Source of the DNA: Niallia nealsonii
GTDB lineage: Bacteria > Bacillota > Bacilli > Bacillales > Cytobacillaceae
Assembly: GCF_002835805.1 (NCBI RefSeq)
Contig: NZ_PISE01000011.1
Location: 62,001-126,000, forward strand
Reading direction: 5' to 3'
DNA: 64,000 nt
The notes below the pieces were generated by a model that searched no databases, was not told where the DNA came from, and worked only from the letters and a program-made list of their open reading frames with translations. The translations under genes were made by a program, and so were the position numbers. Each line of letters starts with the position of its first letter. Positions within the stretch are counted from its first letter, which is position 1. This document shows, piece after piece, positions 44,017 to 53,962 of this stretch.

Positions 44017-44829
44017 TTACTTTAAGGCACCTTGTGTTAACCCTTCTTGCAGATTTTTTTGTCCAACTATTAAGAGAAGAAGCGTTGGAAGAATAACAAC
44101 TATTACTCCAGCCATTACAACACCCCATTCTGTCGCAATTTCTTGAGATTGCAGTTGTTTAAGGCCAATTTGCACGGTTCTAACAGACTCATTATTCGTT
44201 ACAAGCAATGGCCATAAATACATATTCCATGTTGTTAAAAAGCTATAAATTCCTAGAGTAGTTAAACTTGTTCGCGAATAAGGCAAAACGATTTTCCAAA
44301 AGAAACGAAAATTGCCGATTCCTGCAACTTGAGAAGCCTCATGTATCTCCTTAGGAATGGTTTTAAATTGTTGCCTAAGAAGAAATGTTCCAAAAGCAAC
44401 CGCAAAAAAAGGAATGGATAAGCCTAAATAATGATTCAACCAACCTAATGCCTGCACTGTTTGAAAATTTGGAACCATTGTTGCTTCCCAAGGAATCATC
44501 ATTGTTGATAAAAATACGAAGAAAATAAAATTTCTTCCTTTAAAAGTAATAAAAACAAATGCATATGCAGCTAAGCTAGACACAATTAGTTGACCAAACA
44601 TAACGACAGTAGAGACTAGCAAGCTATTCCATATGTAATGTAATAAAGGGACCTTTCCAAATACTTTTTCATAGTTTTCTAGATGAATGCTTTTTGGCAA
44701 TACGTTTCCTTGCAGCACCTCTCCTCCTTGCATAAAACTAATAGACAAAGCGTATAGAATAGGAAAGAACATAACGATTGCAAGTAGGCTCAGCAGTATA
44801 TAGAGCAGTATTTTTTTAACAAGACTCAT
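44017..44829 (-). CDS. ugpE: Glycerol-3-phosphate ABC transporter permease UgpE
   Basis: A 270-residue six-helix permease. The EAA loop is HEASQVAGIGNFRFFWKIVLP (about 156-176, with A replacing the usual D), and the C-terminus is GQKNLQEGLTQGALK. Its start overlaps the ugpA stop by four bases (44826-44829), so it is coupled. It pairs with UgpA in the membrane. Confidence 0.9.
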   Translation of the reverse strand: MSLVKKILLYILLSLLAIVMFFPILYALSISFMQGGEVLQGNVLPKSIHLENYEKVFGKVPLLHYIWNSLLVSTVVMFGQLIVSSLAAYAFVFITFKGRNFIFFVFLSTMMIPWEATMVPNFQTVQALGWLNHYLGLSIPFFAVAFGTFLLRQQFKTIPKEIHEASQVAGIGNFRFFWKIVLPYSRTSLTTLGIYSFLTTWNMYLWPLLVTNNESVRTVQIGLKQLQSQEIATEWGVVMAGVIVVILPTLLLLIVGQKNLQEGLTQGALK

Positions 44830-45761
44830 TGATAATGAACCTTCCTTTCCCCAAACTTAAATTGAATAAATGTCATCATAATCATGGAAAAAAATAGAAT
44901 AACAGCTTGGGCGCTGGCAGATCCTATGTCATAGTTGATGAAAGCATCTTTATAGATGCTGTAAACAATGACATTGGTAGATTCTATTGGACCGCCTTTT
45001 GTTAAAATATCAATTTGTCCAAATGTTTGAAACGCGTTTATAAACGAGATAGTAATAACAAAAAATAAAGTTGGCGATAACATAGGAATAGTTATTTTTC
45101 TTAATTGATAAAAAGTGCTTACTCCAGCGATATTCGCACTTTCGTACAAGTTTTTATCAATATTTTGCAACCCTCCAAGCAAAATCAAAAAAGAAAAACC
45201 TGTATTCATCCAAATTGTAGCAATAGATACTGCAACCAGCGCTGTAGACGGATCCAATAGCCACGGTACTTCTTCTAATCCTATAAGGGATAAAAACTGA
45301 TTGATAATACCTACTGTTGGATTATACATAAACATCCAAATAACAGATGAAGCAGCGACACTCATGCCCATCGTGGATGAAAAGATGGTTCTAAAAAAAT
45401 GGATGCCTCTCAGTTTTGCATTAGCAAGCAGCGCTAATATCAATGCCAATGCTACGCCAACTGGGACAGTATATATGACAAAAAGCAATGTTGATTTGAC
45501 GCTATTTAAGAAACTAGGCGATGAGAGAAGATAAGTAAAGTTTTCTAAACCAACGTATTCAATGGTCTTACCTTGAACATCTGTTAAGAACAGGCTTAGA
45601 TAGATGGTTCTTATCATTGGATAAAAAAGAAAAATAGTAAATAATAGAATAGATGGCGACAAGTATCCTATTCCAGAAAGAGTGGCCATGACATTATTTT
45701 TATTAACCTTCCATTTACTCTTCTTCTTGACTGTGGACCTGCCTAATTCAAGTGTGCTCAT
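44826..45761 (-). CDS. ugpA: Glycerol-3-phosphate ABC transporter permease UgpA
   Basis: A 311-residue six-helix permease with a basic N-terminal tail. The EAA loop reads YESANIAGVSTFYQLRKITIP (about 208-228), and the mid-protein has IATIWMNTGFSFLILLGGLQ. Its start overlaps the ugpC stop by four bases (45758-45761) and its end overlaps ugpE, showing a tightly packed operon. Confidence 0.9.
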   Translation of the reverse strand: MSTLELGRSTVKKKSKWKVNKNNVMATLSGIGYLSPSILLFTIFLFYPMIRTIYLSLFLTDVQGKTIEYVGLENFTYLLSSPSFLNSVKSTLLFVIYTVPVGVALALILALLANAKLRGIHFFRTIFSSTMGMSVAASSVIWMFMYNPTVGIINQFLSLIGLEEVPWLLDPSTALVAVSIATIWMNTGFSFLILLGGLQNIDKNLYESANIAGVSTFYQLRKITIPMLSPTLFFVITISFINAFQTFGQIDILTKGGPIESTNVIVYSIYKDAFINYDIGSASAQAVILFFSMIMMTFIQFKFGERKVHYQ

Positions 45762-46870
45762 TTTACAGCCTCCAAGGAAGCAATTGGGACACTTACTTTT
45801 TTTCTAGAAAGAATTTCTTCACTTTTTTTATCAAAAAGAAAAACATCCTCGCTCTTTATGTAAATATAGATAGTATCACCTATTGATAGTGGAAGCTGAC
45901 CTGCACACCTTGCAATCCACTGAATGCCTTCTGCAATGACAAAGTTAATTAGTGTTTCCGTCCCTAATATTTCGACATTTGCTACCTCTACAGGATATCC
46001 TTCTTCTTTTTTCGTTACATGAATATGTTCTGGGCGGACCCCAAAAATGACATCTGTTCTGTCACCAATCCTATCCATCATTTCGTGGCTAATTGGAAAA
46101 AACCAGTTTCCATTACGAAAGGTGGAATGAAGAATATCCACTGTCATTAAGTTCATGGCGGGAGAGCCAATAAAAGAAGCCACAAACACATTGGCAGGAT
46201 TATTATATAGATCCAGCGGTTTACCGAGCTGCTGTACTTCCCCCTCATTTAAAATCATCATTCGATCTGCCATCGTCATGGCTTCTGTTTGGTCATGGGT
46301 AACATAAATCATCGTAATGCCAAGCTTTTTTTGCAGCTGTCTTATTTCTGACCTCATTTTTGTACGCAATTTTGCGTCTAAATTTGATAATGGCTCGTCC
46401 ATTAAACAAATAGGTGCATGTGTCACAATTGCTCTTGCTAAAGCAACCCTTTGACGCTGGCCCCCTGACAGCTCTTTTGGTTTTCTTTTTAAATAATGGA
46501 CAATTCCCAACATTTCAGCTACTTGATAACATCTTTCCTTTTGTTCTTCCTTGGATATTTTTTTCACATGTAATCCAAACATAATATTCTCTTCTACACT
46601 TAAATGTGGGTATAATGCATAATTTTGGAATACCATTGAAAGATTTCTTTTGCTTGGCTCCAAGTCATTTCCATACTGTTCTCCTATTAATAAATCTCCG
46701 CTTGTAATTTTTTCAAGCCCAGCTATTAAGCGTAATAAGGTGCTTTTTCCACAACCAGACGGACCAACTAATACAAAAAATTCCCCTGGTTCAATCTTTA
46801 CATCAATCCCTTTAATAACTTCTGTTTTCTGATTATAGGATTTTTTAATTTGTTTCAATTCTACTTGCAT
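45758..46870 (-). CDS. ugpC: ABC transporter ATPase UgpC/MsmX type
   Basis: A 370-residue ATPase that energises glycerol-3-phosphate import. Walker A is GPSGCGKST, the signature [14 protein letters not shown], Walker B ICLMDEPLSNLD, and the H-loop YVTHDQTEAM; the C-terminal MalK-like TOBE domain (about 240-365) includes VIFGVRPEHIHV. Members of this group can serve several sugar importers, so it might also power the ATPase-less importer at 26.9-30.0 kb. The start is ATG 46870, with GGGAG nine bases upstream; the in-frame TTG at 46879 is too close to that site. Confidence 0.9.
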   Translation of the reverse strand: MQVELKQIKKSYNQKTEVIKGIDVKIEPGEFFVLVGPSGCGKSTLLRLIAGLEKITSGDLLIGEQYGNDLEPSKRNLSMVFQNYALYPHLSVEENIMFGLHVKKISKEEQKERCYQVAEMLGIVHYLKRKPKELSGGQRQRVALARAIVTHAPICLMDEPLSNLDAKLRTKMRSEIRQLQKKLGITMIYVTHDQTEAMTMADRMMILNEGEVQQLGKPLDLYNNPANVFVASFIGSPAMNLMTVDILHSTFRNGNWFFPISHEMMDRIGDRTDVIFGVRPEHIHVTKKEEGYPVEVANVEILGTETLINFVIAEGIQWIARCAGQLPLSIGDTIYIYIKSEDVFLFDKKSEEILSRKKVSVPIASLEAVK

Positions 46871-46891
46871 CAAGCACAACTCCCTTCTCCA

Positions 46892-47482
46892 CTATTGAAT
46901 GGCAACCAACGATTTCCACAATTTAGGATTACCTGCAGATACAGCAAAAGCCCCTGCTTCCAACGCGTCCCTCATCTGACTCCTTCTGTCGAATAAACCT
47001 CCCGTAATAATAGGGATATTGCTATGACTGTTTATTTTTTTAATCATGTCTGGCATTAATCCTGGCATCACTTCCAAAGCATCTGGCTGGATTTCCTGCG
47101 CTCCTTCTAGTCCATGATTCACTGCATCACTATCAACTAAAAAAAGACGTTGAATGGTCAGCAAGTTTTCCTGCTTGGCCATTTTAACAACCGAACTTTT
47201 TGTGGTAATAATGCCAGTAGGATTTAAATAATGAGAAATGAATCGAACTCCCTCTTTGTCATTGCTAATTCCAGAGATTTTTTCAATATGTATAAAAACA
47301 AATCTTCCTTCCTGCTTTAACAAATCCACATACTTTTTAATCACAGTAATATTCCCAAACATCAAAAAGGCCGATTGAATATTAGTATGCAAAAACTGAT
47401 CAAATGTTTTTGGGCTTTTAATTGCTGCAATTACCCGATCTTCCTCTAACCTTCTAAAAAAAAACTCCTGTTCACTTATCAA
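46892..47482 (-). CDS. glpP: Glycerol-3-phosphate-responsive antiterminator GlpP
   Basis: A 196-residue TIM-barrel-like RNA-binding regulator. Family segments are DRVIAAIKSPKTFDQFL, SAFLMFGNI, VFIHIEKISGISNDKEGVRFI, GIITTKSS, QRLFLVDSDAV, DALEVMPGLMP and ITGGLF. With glycerol 3-phosphate, B. subtilis GlpP binds leader RNA and prevents termination of glp transcripts. Here it is first in the ugp operon, behind its own leader hairpin at 47505-47554, implying autoregulated antitermination. AGGAGGG precedes the ATG. Confidence 0.9.
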   Translation of the reverse strand: MISEQEFFFRRLEEDRVIAAIKSPKTFDQFLHTNIQSAFLMFGNITVIKKYVDLLKQEGRFVFIHIEKISGISNDKEGVRFISHYLNPTGIITTKSSVVKMAKQENLLTIQRLFLVDSDAVNHGLEGAQEIQPDALEVMPGLMPDMIKKINSHSNIPIITGGLFDRRSQMRDALEAGAFAVSAGNPKLWKSLVAIQ

Positions 47483-47498
47483 CTCTTCTTCCCTCCTA

Positions 47499-47554
47499 AA
47501 AACAAAGACCCCAAATTAGAAAAGAACGGAAGATGCTTTTCTATTTTGTGGTCT
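47499..47554 (-). terminator. Leader terminator of the glpP-ugp operon (GlpP antitermination target)
   Basis: On the minus strand AGACCACAAAATAGAAAAG (47554-47536) pairs with CTTTTCTAATTTGGGGTCTT (47524-47505) and is followed by a T-rich run that ends just before the glpP ribosome site. A terminator in a leader immediately upstream of glpP is the arrangement expected of GlpP-dependent antitermination. Confidence 0.8.
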
Positions 47555-47561
47555 CTCATGT

Positions 47562-47575
47562 CGTAACCGCTTTTA
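47562..47575. promoter_or_regulatory. cre-like site upstream of glpP
   Basis: TAAAAGCGGTTACG on the minus strand matches the CcpA cre consensus with two mismatches. It lies just upstream of the leader hairpin, consistent with glucose repression of glycerol-phosphate uptake. Confidence 0.5.
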
Positions 47576-47923
47576 ATATTCACTTGTAACTACAATTTTA
47601 CTTTACGAGATAAATGTAAAGCAGATATTAAGGGGAGGTATAGAATTGTAAAAAACTGCTAGGAATATATATGACAGAAAAAATTAAAAGTGGTCTATCC
47701 ATCCGTTTATAAAACGGTCTTTTTGCTACAGCGGCATCTAGACAAATCTTATTTACGTTCGTATAATTACAAATAAAACGCTATCATTTTTTCGAAAATT
47801 CTTGATAATATTTATACATATACAAGGTAGGTGAGATTGGAATTTTAAAATCATTAATAAAATTATTATCATGAACGTAAGAGTTTATTATTAAAACATA
47901 CTGACTATAGGAAGGTAAATAAT
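47576..47923. other. Divergent intergenic region
   Basis: It is AT-rich and must contain the glpP operon promoter (minus) and the promoter of the RpiA-like gene (plus). No strong consensus promoter, hairpin or further gene is seen. Confidence 0.4.
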
Positions 47924-48610
47924 ATGCAAGCTAATGAATTAAGAAAGCTATGTGCAAAGGAAGCAATGAATTATATTCAAAATAATTATATTATAGGATT
48001 AGGTGCAGGAAGAAATATTGAGTGCTTAATAGAATATGTAAGTGAAGAAATAAAAAATGGATTAAAGCTGAAAGTTGTAACTCCTTCTTATAACACAAAA
48101 AGGCTGTGTGTTGAGAAGGAGATTGAAGTGCTTGAAACATATTTTGTAGATGAGATTGATGTTGCATTTGATGGATGCGGAGAGGTAGACCAAAACTTTT
48201 ATGCTTCAAAAAGTGGGGGTGGAGTCCATACAAAGGAAAAATTAATTGCTGCAATGGCTAAAGATTATATTTTGCTCATTGATGAAGAGAAGTTTACAGA
48301 TACTTTAAGCTGCAAATATCCGGTTTCACTGGAAGTTATAAAAGATTCCTTAAGTTATGTAATCAAGAGTGTAGAAAAAATCGGAGGAGTGCCAACTGTT
48401 AGAAGAAGCAATATAAAGGATGGCTATACCATAACTGATGACGGTAATTTTTTGATAGATGTCCAATTTCATTCAGTAAAAGATTTTAAAGCGCTTAATG
48501 ATTATTTAAATAGTATTGATGGTGTTATCGGAACAGGTTTATTTACAAAAGAGGTTACCAAAATAATTATTGCCACTGAAAATGGAGTCAGAATAGTTTC
48601 AAAAGTATAG
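47924..48610 (+). CDS. Divergent RpiA-like ribose-5-phosphate isomerase
   Basis: A 228-residue member of the RpiA family. The family phosphate loop GLGTGST is GLGAGRN (25-31), and the catalytic motif DGADEVD is DGCGEVD (83-89), so an active-site Asp is replaced by Gly; Lys96 and Glu105 (KSGGGVHTKEK) are kept. The C-terminal phosphate site GVIGTGLF is normal. It may isomerise another pentose or hexose phosphate. GGAAGG precedes the ATG. It forms a probable pair with the downstream Gfo/Idh/MocA gene. Confidence 0.72.
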   Translation: MQANELRKLCAKEAMNYIQNNYIIGLGAGRNIECLIEYVSEEIKNGLKLKVVTPSYNTKRLCVEKEIEVLETYFVDEIDVAFDGCGEVDQNFYASKSGGGVHTKEKLIAAMAKDYILLIDEEKFTDTLSCKYPVSLEVIKDSLSYVIKSVEKIGGVPTVRRSNIKDGYTITDDGNFLIDVQFHSVKDFKALNDYLNSIDGVIGTGLFTKEVTKIIIATENGVRIVSKV

Positions 48611-48847
48611 TTATCTATTAAAATGATGGAACTATTCCTTAATTAATGAAAATAAGAATAATCACCATATAGTTAATGAATTTATTGAATTTGAAGATAG
48701 GATTAAAAATAATAAACTTGAAGAAAGATGCCACATCTTGAAGTATAGCCTGCTAGTTTGCGAAGTCCAGTGAATTGTAAGAAATAAAGGTGGAATAATA
48801 TTTCCAGCAGATATTGAAATGATATAAATATATTTTAGGAGAATACT
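48611..48847. other. Spacer with a possible gene remnant
   Basis: On the plus strand a coherent peptide (HHIVNEFIEFEDRIKNNKLE, then LKYSLLVCEV) ends in a stop, and a second piece (NKGGIIFPADIEMI) follows in the same frame. No start or ribosome site exists, so this looks like the relic of a gene once lying between the RpiA-like and oxidoreductase genes. It is not identified. Confidence 0.3.
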
Positions 48848-49864
48848 ATGCTTACTATTGGTTATATTGGAAATGGGAAAAGCACTAACAGATACCACCT
48901 GCCATTCGTACTGCAAAGAGAAAATATAAAGGTCAAAACCATTTATCAAAGAAATCCTGAGCATGAAAGCTGGGATAGAATTGCAGGAGTAAATTATACT
49001 TCTGATTTAGATGAATTATTAAATGATAAGGACATTCAACTCATTGTAGTTTGCACAAGACATGACAGTCATTATGAATATGCAAAATTAGTATTGGAAC
49101 ATAATAAACACTGTTTGGTTGAAAAGCCTTTTATGGAGACCTCAGAACAGGCAAAAGAAATATTCGCATTGGCAAAAGAGAAAGAATTAATTGTTCAGGC
49201 CTATCAAAACAGACGTTTTGATAGTGACTTTTTAACGGTTCAAAAAATCATTGAAGAAGGCAAAATAGGGGACTTGCTGGAAGTGGAAATGCATTATGAC
49301 TATTATCGTCCCGAAGTACCAGAGTCTGTTCATTCTTTTAATCCTCTATTGTCCTATTTGTATGGCCATGGCTGTCATACACTGGATCAGGTCATCAGCT
49401 ATTTCGGCAAACCCGATCATATACATTATGATGTAAGACAATTATTGGGACAAGGAAGAATGAATGATTATTTTGATTTGGATCTATATTATGGTAAGTT
49501 AAAAGTATCTGTAAAATCCAGTTATTTTAGACTGAAAGAAAGACCAAGCTTCGTCGTCTATGGAAAAAAGGGATGTTTTGTGAAAGAAACCAAGGATCGT
49601 CAGGAAGAACATTTAAAGTTATTTTACATGCCTGATAACAAAGATTTTGGTATAGATAAAATAGAACATTATGGTGTGTTTACATATATTGATGAAGAAG
49701 GTACCATCCATGAAGAGAAGGTAAAATCCGTAAATGGTGATTATGGAAGAGTATATGATGATTTATATGAAGCCATCACAAATGGTAAAGATAAAACCAT
49801 TACGGATGAACAGACATTGCTGCAAATGGAAATATTAGAAACTGGAGTTAAAAACCTAAAATAA
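48848..49864 (+). CDS. Gfo/Idh/MocA-family oxidoreductase
   Basis: A 338-residue NAD(P)-dependent dehydrogenase. The N-terminal Rossmann fold has IGYIGNGKST and VVCTRHDSHYEYAKLVLEH, then the family EKP motif (VEKPFMET, about 93) and the C-terminal beta-sheet domain with GCHTLDQVISYFGKPDHI. Family members oxidise sugars, inositols or biliverdin; the substrate is unknown. AGGAGAA precedes the ATG. It is probably functionally linked to the RpiA-like gene, as both act on sugar derivatives. Confidence 0.85.
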   Translation: MLTIGYIGNGKSTNRYHLPFVLQRENIKVKTIYQRNPEHESWDRIAGVNYTSDLDELLNDKDIQLIVVCTRHDSHYEYAKLVLEHNKHCLVEKPFMETSEQAKEIFALAKEKELIVQAYQNRRFDSDFLTVQKIIEEGKIGDLLEVEMHYDYYRPEVPESVHSFNPLLSYLYGHGCHTLDQVISYFGKPDHIHYDVRQLLGQGRMNDYFDLDLYYGKLKVSVKSSYFRLKERPSFVVYGKKGCFVKETKDRQEEHLKLFYMPDNKDFGIDKIEHYGVFTYIDEEGTIHEEKVKSVNGDYGRVYDDLYEAITNGKDKTITDEQTLLQMEILETGVKNLK

Positions 49865-49892
49865 AACTATAATCGTTCATTATCAGAATGCC

Positions 49893-49943
49893 TACAATAA
49901 CGTAACGGCAAGGGAGTGTCTCCCCTGCCGTTACGTTATTGTA
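49893..49943. terminator. Very stable bidirectional hairpin
   Basis: Eighteen perfectly complementary bases (49893-49910 with 49926-49943) are continued by GGAG/CTCC in the loop region. It separates the oxidoreductase gene from the convergent chemoreceptor gene. Confidence 0.8.
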
Positions 49944-49993
49944 TATACAATTTTTATCCCCCTCCCCCTTTCATATTAGTGTTTAATGGCAGA

Positions 49994-52045
49994 TTACATT
50001 TTAAATTGTGCTATTGCCTCTTCAAGCTCAATAGCCATTTTTGCAAGTTCTTGCGCAGCATAAGAAACATCCTCCATGGAAGCAGTCAATTCTTCAGAAG
50101 AAGCGGCAACAATTTGGGAATGATCATTTACTTTAACGGTTGTTTTCGAAACACTTTCAATATGCTGAACTACTTCCTCAATTCTCCGTTTCACCTTGTT
50201 CATGGCAATTCCAACCTCGGAAACATTGATGGATACAGTGTTCACAGAATCTGTTATCTGATCAAATGCCAAGCCGCTTTTATTAACAAGGATAAGCCCT
50301 TCTTTTGCAGAACTTGAACCTTTATCAACTAAATTCATAGATTCATGAATGCCTTCTTTAATATCATTAACAATATGATTAATTTGTAGGGCAGATTGGC
50401 TCGATTGCTCCGCAAGCTTACGGACTTCATCCGCTACAACGGCAAATCCTTTCCCATGTTCACCAGCTCTTGCAGCTTCAATCGCCGCATTTAAAGCTAA
50501 GAGATTCGTTTGTTCAGATATGGATTGAATGATCATGCTAATCTGGCTAATTTCATTTGATTTCTCATTCAGCTCGCTAATTTTTTCAGCAGATGATGTC
50601 ACATGCTCATCTATTTCAGTCATTTGCTGTACTGTCATGTTTACTACATCGCTGCCTTGGTAAGCTGTTTCAGAAGAAAGTTGAATGGAGTTACTAACAT
50701 TATTCATACTGGTAGCTACATTGGCAACATGTTGAGAAACTTCGTTAATCAATTCAACCGTATCTTCCATTGCATTTGTTTGTTCATCACTTCCTGCAGC
50801 AACCCCTTGAATAGATTCAGCAATTTGATTAGATGCTTTTTGATTATCTATTGAACTAGCTGCAAGTTCCTCTGATGTGGCAGATAGTTGTTGTGAGCCA
50901 TCTGAAATTTTCATAATCATTCCTTTTAGGTTACTTGCCATAACATTATAATTGTGACCCATTTCTCCAATTTCATCATTTGCCTTGATTTCCACTCGCT
51001 GAGTTAAATCTCCATTGGACATTGCCAGTGATAAGTCGCTTATCTTCTTTATATTGTTAGTAATCCTTAAACTCATAAAAATGGATATGAGAATAGAAAT
51101 GACTGCAACTATTACTCCCAATATAATGATTACATTGCGAATTTGATCTGCAGTTGCTGATAGCTCCTTTTTTTCAATTACAGAAACATAATGCCAACCA
51201 GCATTTTTAGAACTAACAACGTTTAGCACGTATTCTTTTCCATCAAGTTTTGTTTCAAACGATCCATCCTTATTCGTTTTTGTTAATCCTGGAATGTTAA
51301 GCTTTGAAATAGGCTGAAAATTCATTTTAGCATTTTTAGGATGCGCTAATATTGTGCCATCACTTTGAGTTAGAATAACATACCCATTTTTCCCGATGCT
51401 GATTTCTTTAATTAAAGCCGTTAATCCTTCCAGACTAACATCCAGACCTAGTACTCCTTTTTGATTGCCATTTTGCTCAATAGTCACAACATTGCTAACA
51501 ATAATCGAATCAGAACCAGTTGCTGCATACGCACTGGTCATTTTCACGTTTCCTGGATTTTCTAAGGCTGCAGTGTACCAAGGTCTTTTTGTAGGATCAA
51601 AGCCTGGTGTAGTAGGGCCTTCTGGATATTGAATATATCCTCCATCTGAAGTTCCCATATAAACATAAGCTGCATTGGAATGGGATTTGCCAAACTGTGA
51701 AAATAAATTAAATATCTCCTTCTCTTTATCCCCGTTTTTAGAAGGGGTCATTTCAATAGAGTCTCCCTCTGTTTCCTCTTTATAGGAGGTGATACTTTTA
51801 TCAACGGATTGAACTGCTGGATTCGTAGATAAAAGCATGGCATTTTCTTTAATAGACTCAAAATAAATGGAAATAGCATTGTCTACTTGTTTAATTTCTC
51901 TTTCACTAAACTTGATATAGTCCTGTTCAGTCTTCTCAGAAACCTTACTATTAATAAAAAAGCCAATTAAAATAATGGGCAGCAGGGATAAGGCGAGAGA
52001 AAAAAACAAGAGCTTTACCTTAAAAGTAACTTTCATATTCTTCAT
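49994..52045 (-). CDS. Methyl-accepting chemotaxis protein
   Basis: A 683-residue receptor. A membrane helix (about 9-30), a large extracellular dCache domain (about 35-300, with [21 protein letters not shown]), a second helix (about 305-328), HAMP (about 330-382) and the cytoplasmic signalling domain follow in order; the hairpin tip reads [39 protein letters not shown] in parts. The dCache motif suggests amino acid or amine ligands. AGAGGTAG precedes the ATG. It is followed upstream by the riboswitch-controlled nitrilase, possibly in one functional group. Confidence 0.92.
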   Translation of the reverse strand: MKNMKVTFKVKLLFFSLALSLLPIILIGFFINSKVSEKTEQDYIKFSEREIKQVDNAISIYFESIKENAMLLSTNPAVQSVDKSITSYKEETEGDSIEMTPSKNGDKEKEIFNLFSQFGKSHSNAAYVYMGTSDGGYIQYPEGPTTPGFDPTKRPWYTAALENPGNVKMTSAYAATGSDSIIVSNVVTIEQNGNQKGVLGLDVSLEGLTALIKEISIGKNGYVILTQSDGTILAHPKNAKMNFQPISKLNIPGLTKTNKDGSFETKLDGKEYVLNVVSSKNAGWHYVSVIEKKELSATADQIRNVIIILGVIVAVISILISIFMSLRITNNIKKISDLSLAMSNGDLTQRVEIKANDEIGEMGHNYNVMASNLKGMIMKISDGSQQLSATSEELAASSIDNQKASNQIAESIQGVAAGSDEQTNAMEDTVELINEVSQHVANVATSMNNVSNSIQLSSETAYQGSDVVNMTVQQMTEIDEHVTSSAEKISELNEKSNEISQISMIIQSISEQTNLLALNAAIEAARAGEHGKGFAVVADEVRKLAEQSSQSALQINHIVNDIKEGIHESMNLVDKGSSSAKEGLILVNKSGLAFDQITDSVNTVSINVSEVGIAMNKVKRRIEEVVQHIESVSKTTVKVNDHSQIVAASSEELTASMEDVSYAAQELAKMAIELEEAIAQFKM

Positions 52046-52111
52046 ATACTTCTACCTCTCACTAAAAGAAGAAAAAGACAAAGAAATTGTCTTTTTCTCT
52101 CATTTTATTGT

Positions 52112-53962
52112 TTAATTCTCTTGTATTAGTGGCTTAAAATAAGCTGGTTGTCTTGAAAGAATTAATAATTCTTGATTAAACCAAGCATCCGGTTGAATGG
52201 TCTTAAACTTTACGATTAAAGCTTCTTCTTTATTAGCAGACGCTACGACTGGTTGATCAAGTGCATACAACGGATCAAGTGTATAAAGGCTGCTTCTTCC
52301 TGCATATTCCTCTTTTGTACCCACATAATTAGCTACAACTGTATAGGCTTGTGCACCAATTGCAACTGCATCCCAAGTAACCATAGACCCTTCTGGATAT
52401 GTATTCGCTGAGACGGTTTTATTTATCTGCATTTCTCCGCCATATTGACCATTCCAAGCAGAAGGGATTGCAATGATGTCAGCTCGTTTTACCGCTAACA
52501 CACTTGATGCTTCTGGGTATTGAGCATCTTCCCCTAGTAAAACCCCTATTTTCCCTAAGCTTTTTGTTTCAAATACCGATAGTGTTGAACCTTCTTTTGC
52601 CCACTTTTTATCACTTTTGTTAAGATGTGTTTTTTGATATTTCCCTACTGTTTGACCATCTTCAGAAATAAGGATTGCTGTATTAAATAAATGATTATTT
52701 TCTTGTTCAACCATACCAAAAACAATAGATACTTGATATTCTTTCGCGAGTTTAGCTATGAATTGAGTAGTCTCACCATTTGCTTCTTCAGCAAGTTTTT
52801 TAATTTCATTTTTATGTAAGTTATTAACTGGACCTGTTGATGATAGTTCTGGCAAAACAACTAAATTCAACTTAGAGTCTTTTAATTTTGCTTCCTTAAT
52901 TAAACGTTCTATTTTTTCTTTATTTTTTTCTTTGTTGCCAATCACTGGCTCATACTGAAGTGCCGCTGCTACCACATCATGAGGGGTTGTATTTTTTGTA
53001 TAATCCCATGGTGCCACTGTAAGCATTAAATCCTTATATAGTTCTGGTCTTCTACCTTCCAAATATTCCTTATTTTTGTTATCAAAATTTTTCGGATCGA
53101 TAGTTGCATAAGTGATGGTTGGCTCGTCAATATCTTCGCTTTCCGTCATAACTACCTTTGCTTCAGCTAATTTATCGCCTTCTGGTGACCAGATAGCACT
53201 TCCACCAATCATATGGAAACCAACTTCGGTGTTAGAACGGTTTGCACTAACAACGTACATTCCATTTTGCTGGGCTCTAGCCGGTAATGCTGATATAGCT
53301 TGAGCAGATGAATTGGTTGGAAATGCAAGGATATCAGCTCCCTGTATTCCAGCAAGTCTAGCAGTTTCTGAATAAGCTGAATCCATACAGATATTGATTG
53401 CTATTTTTCCAATCTTAGTATCAAACACTGGTACACCTAAATCTCCCCAGGCTCCCCAATGCATTTCCGTTTCCCACATTTGTGTTTTTCGGTATTTTCC
53501 AACATAGCCTTCTGGACCTACTAATGCTGCAGAATTATAATATAAATCCGTTTTTCCATCTACTTCAGGCATTCCGAAAACAACATAAGAATTATACTTT
53601 TTCGCTAATTTGGCAAAAGCAGCAGTCGTCTTACCAGGAATCGTATCAACGAATGGCTTGATTGCTTCACGATTAGCATAATAATAGCCAGTAGTAGCCA
53701 TTTCCGGTGCTACAACAAGTCTAGCTCCCTCTTTAAATGCTTGTTCCGTTACTTTTAATAACTCTTCAATATTTTTATCTCTTTCATTTAAAATCGGATT
53801 GAATTGAACGGAAGCGACTTTAAATGGGCTAGAAACCATATCTTTTTGAGTGATTTTCCCCTTTGCTTCAGCAGTTGAATATGGTTTGCTCCATTGATAC
53901 CCTACGAGACCTACTACTAATACTAGCAGTGTAAGTATACTAACTAATTTTTTTGATTGCAT
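52112..53962 (-). CDS. Exported double nitrilase-superfamily protein
   Basis: A 616-residue protein with an N-terminal signal or anchor (LVSILTLLVLVVGLVGYQW) and two carbon-nitrogen hydrolase domains in tandem (about 46-300 and 330-600). The first has the full triad: Glu87 (APEMATTG), Lys159 (GKYRKTQ) and Cys192 (NICMDSAYSE). The second keeps Glu372 (PELSSTG) and Lys444 (GKYQKTH) but has Gly477 where Cys belongs (LLGEDAQYPE), so it should be inactive. The enzyme would hydrolyse an amide or nitrile outside the membrane. GAGGGG precedes the ATG. A GEMM-I riboswitch and terminator lie in its leader. Confidence 0.85.
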   Translation of the reverse strand: MQSKKLVSILTLLVLVVGLVGYQWSKPYSTAEAKGKITQKDMVSSPFKVASVQFNPILNERDKNIEELLKVTEQAFKEGARLVVAPEMATTGYYYANREAIKPFVDTIPGKTTAAFAKLAKKYNSYVVFGMPEVDGKTDLYYNSAALVGPEGYVGKYRKTQMWETEMHWGAWGDLGVPVFDTKIGKIAINICMDSAYSETARLAGIQGADILAFPTNSSAQAISALPARAQQNGMYVVSANRSNTEVGFHMIGGSAIWSPEGDKLAEAKVVMTESEDIDEPTITYATIDPKNFDNKNKEYLEGRRPELYKDLMLTVAPWDYTKNTTPHDVVAAALQYEPVIGNKEKNKEKIERLIKEAKLKDSKLNLVVLPELSSTGPVNNLHKNEIKKLAEEANGETTQFIAKLAKEYQVSIVFGMVEQENNHLFNTAILISEDGQTVGKYQKTHLNKSDKKWAKEGSTLSVFETKSLGKIGVLLGEDAQYPEASSVLAVKRADIIAIPSAWNGQYGGEMQINKTVSANTYPEGSMVTWDAVAIGAQAYTVVANYVGTKEEYAGRSSLYTLDPLYALDQPVVASANKEEALIVKFKTIQPDAWFNQELLILSRQPAYFKPLIQEN

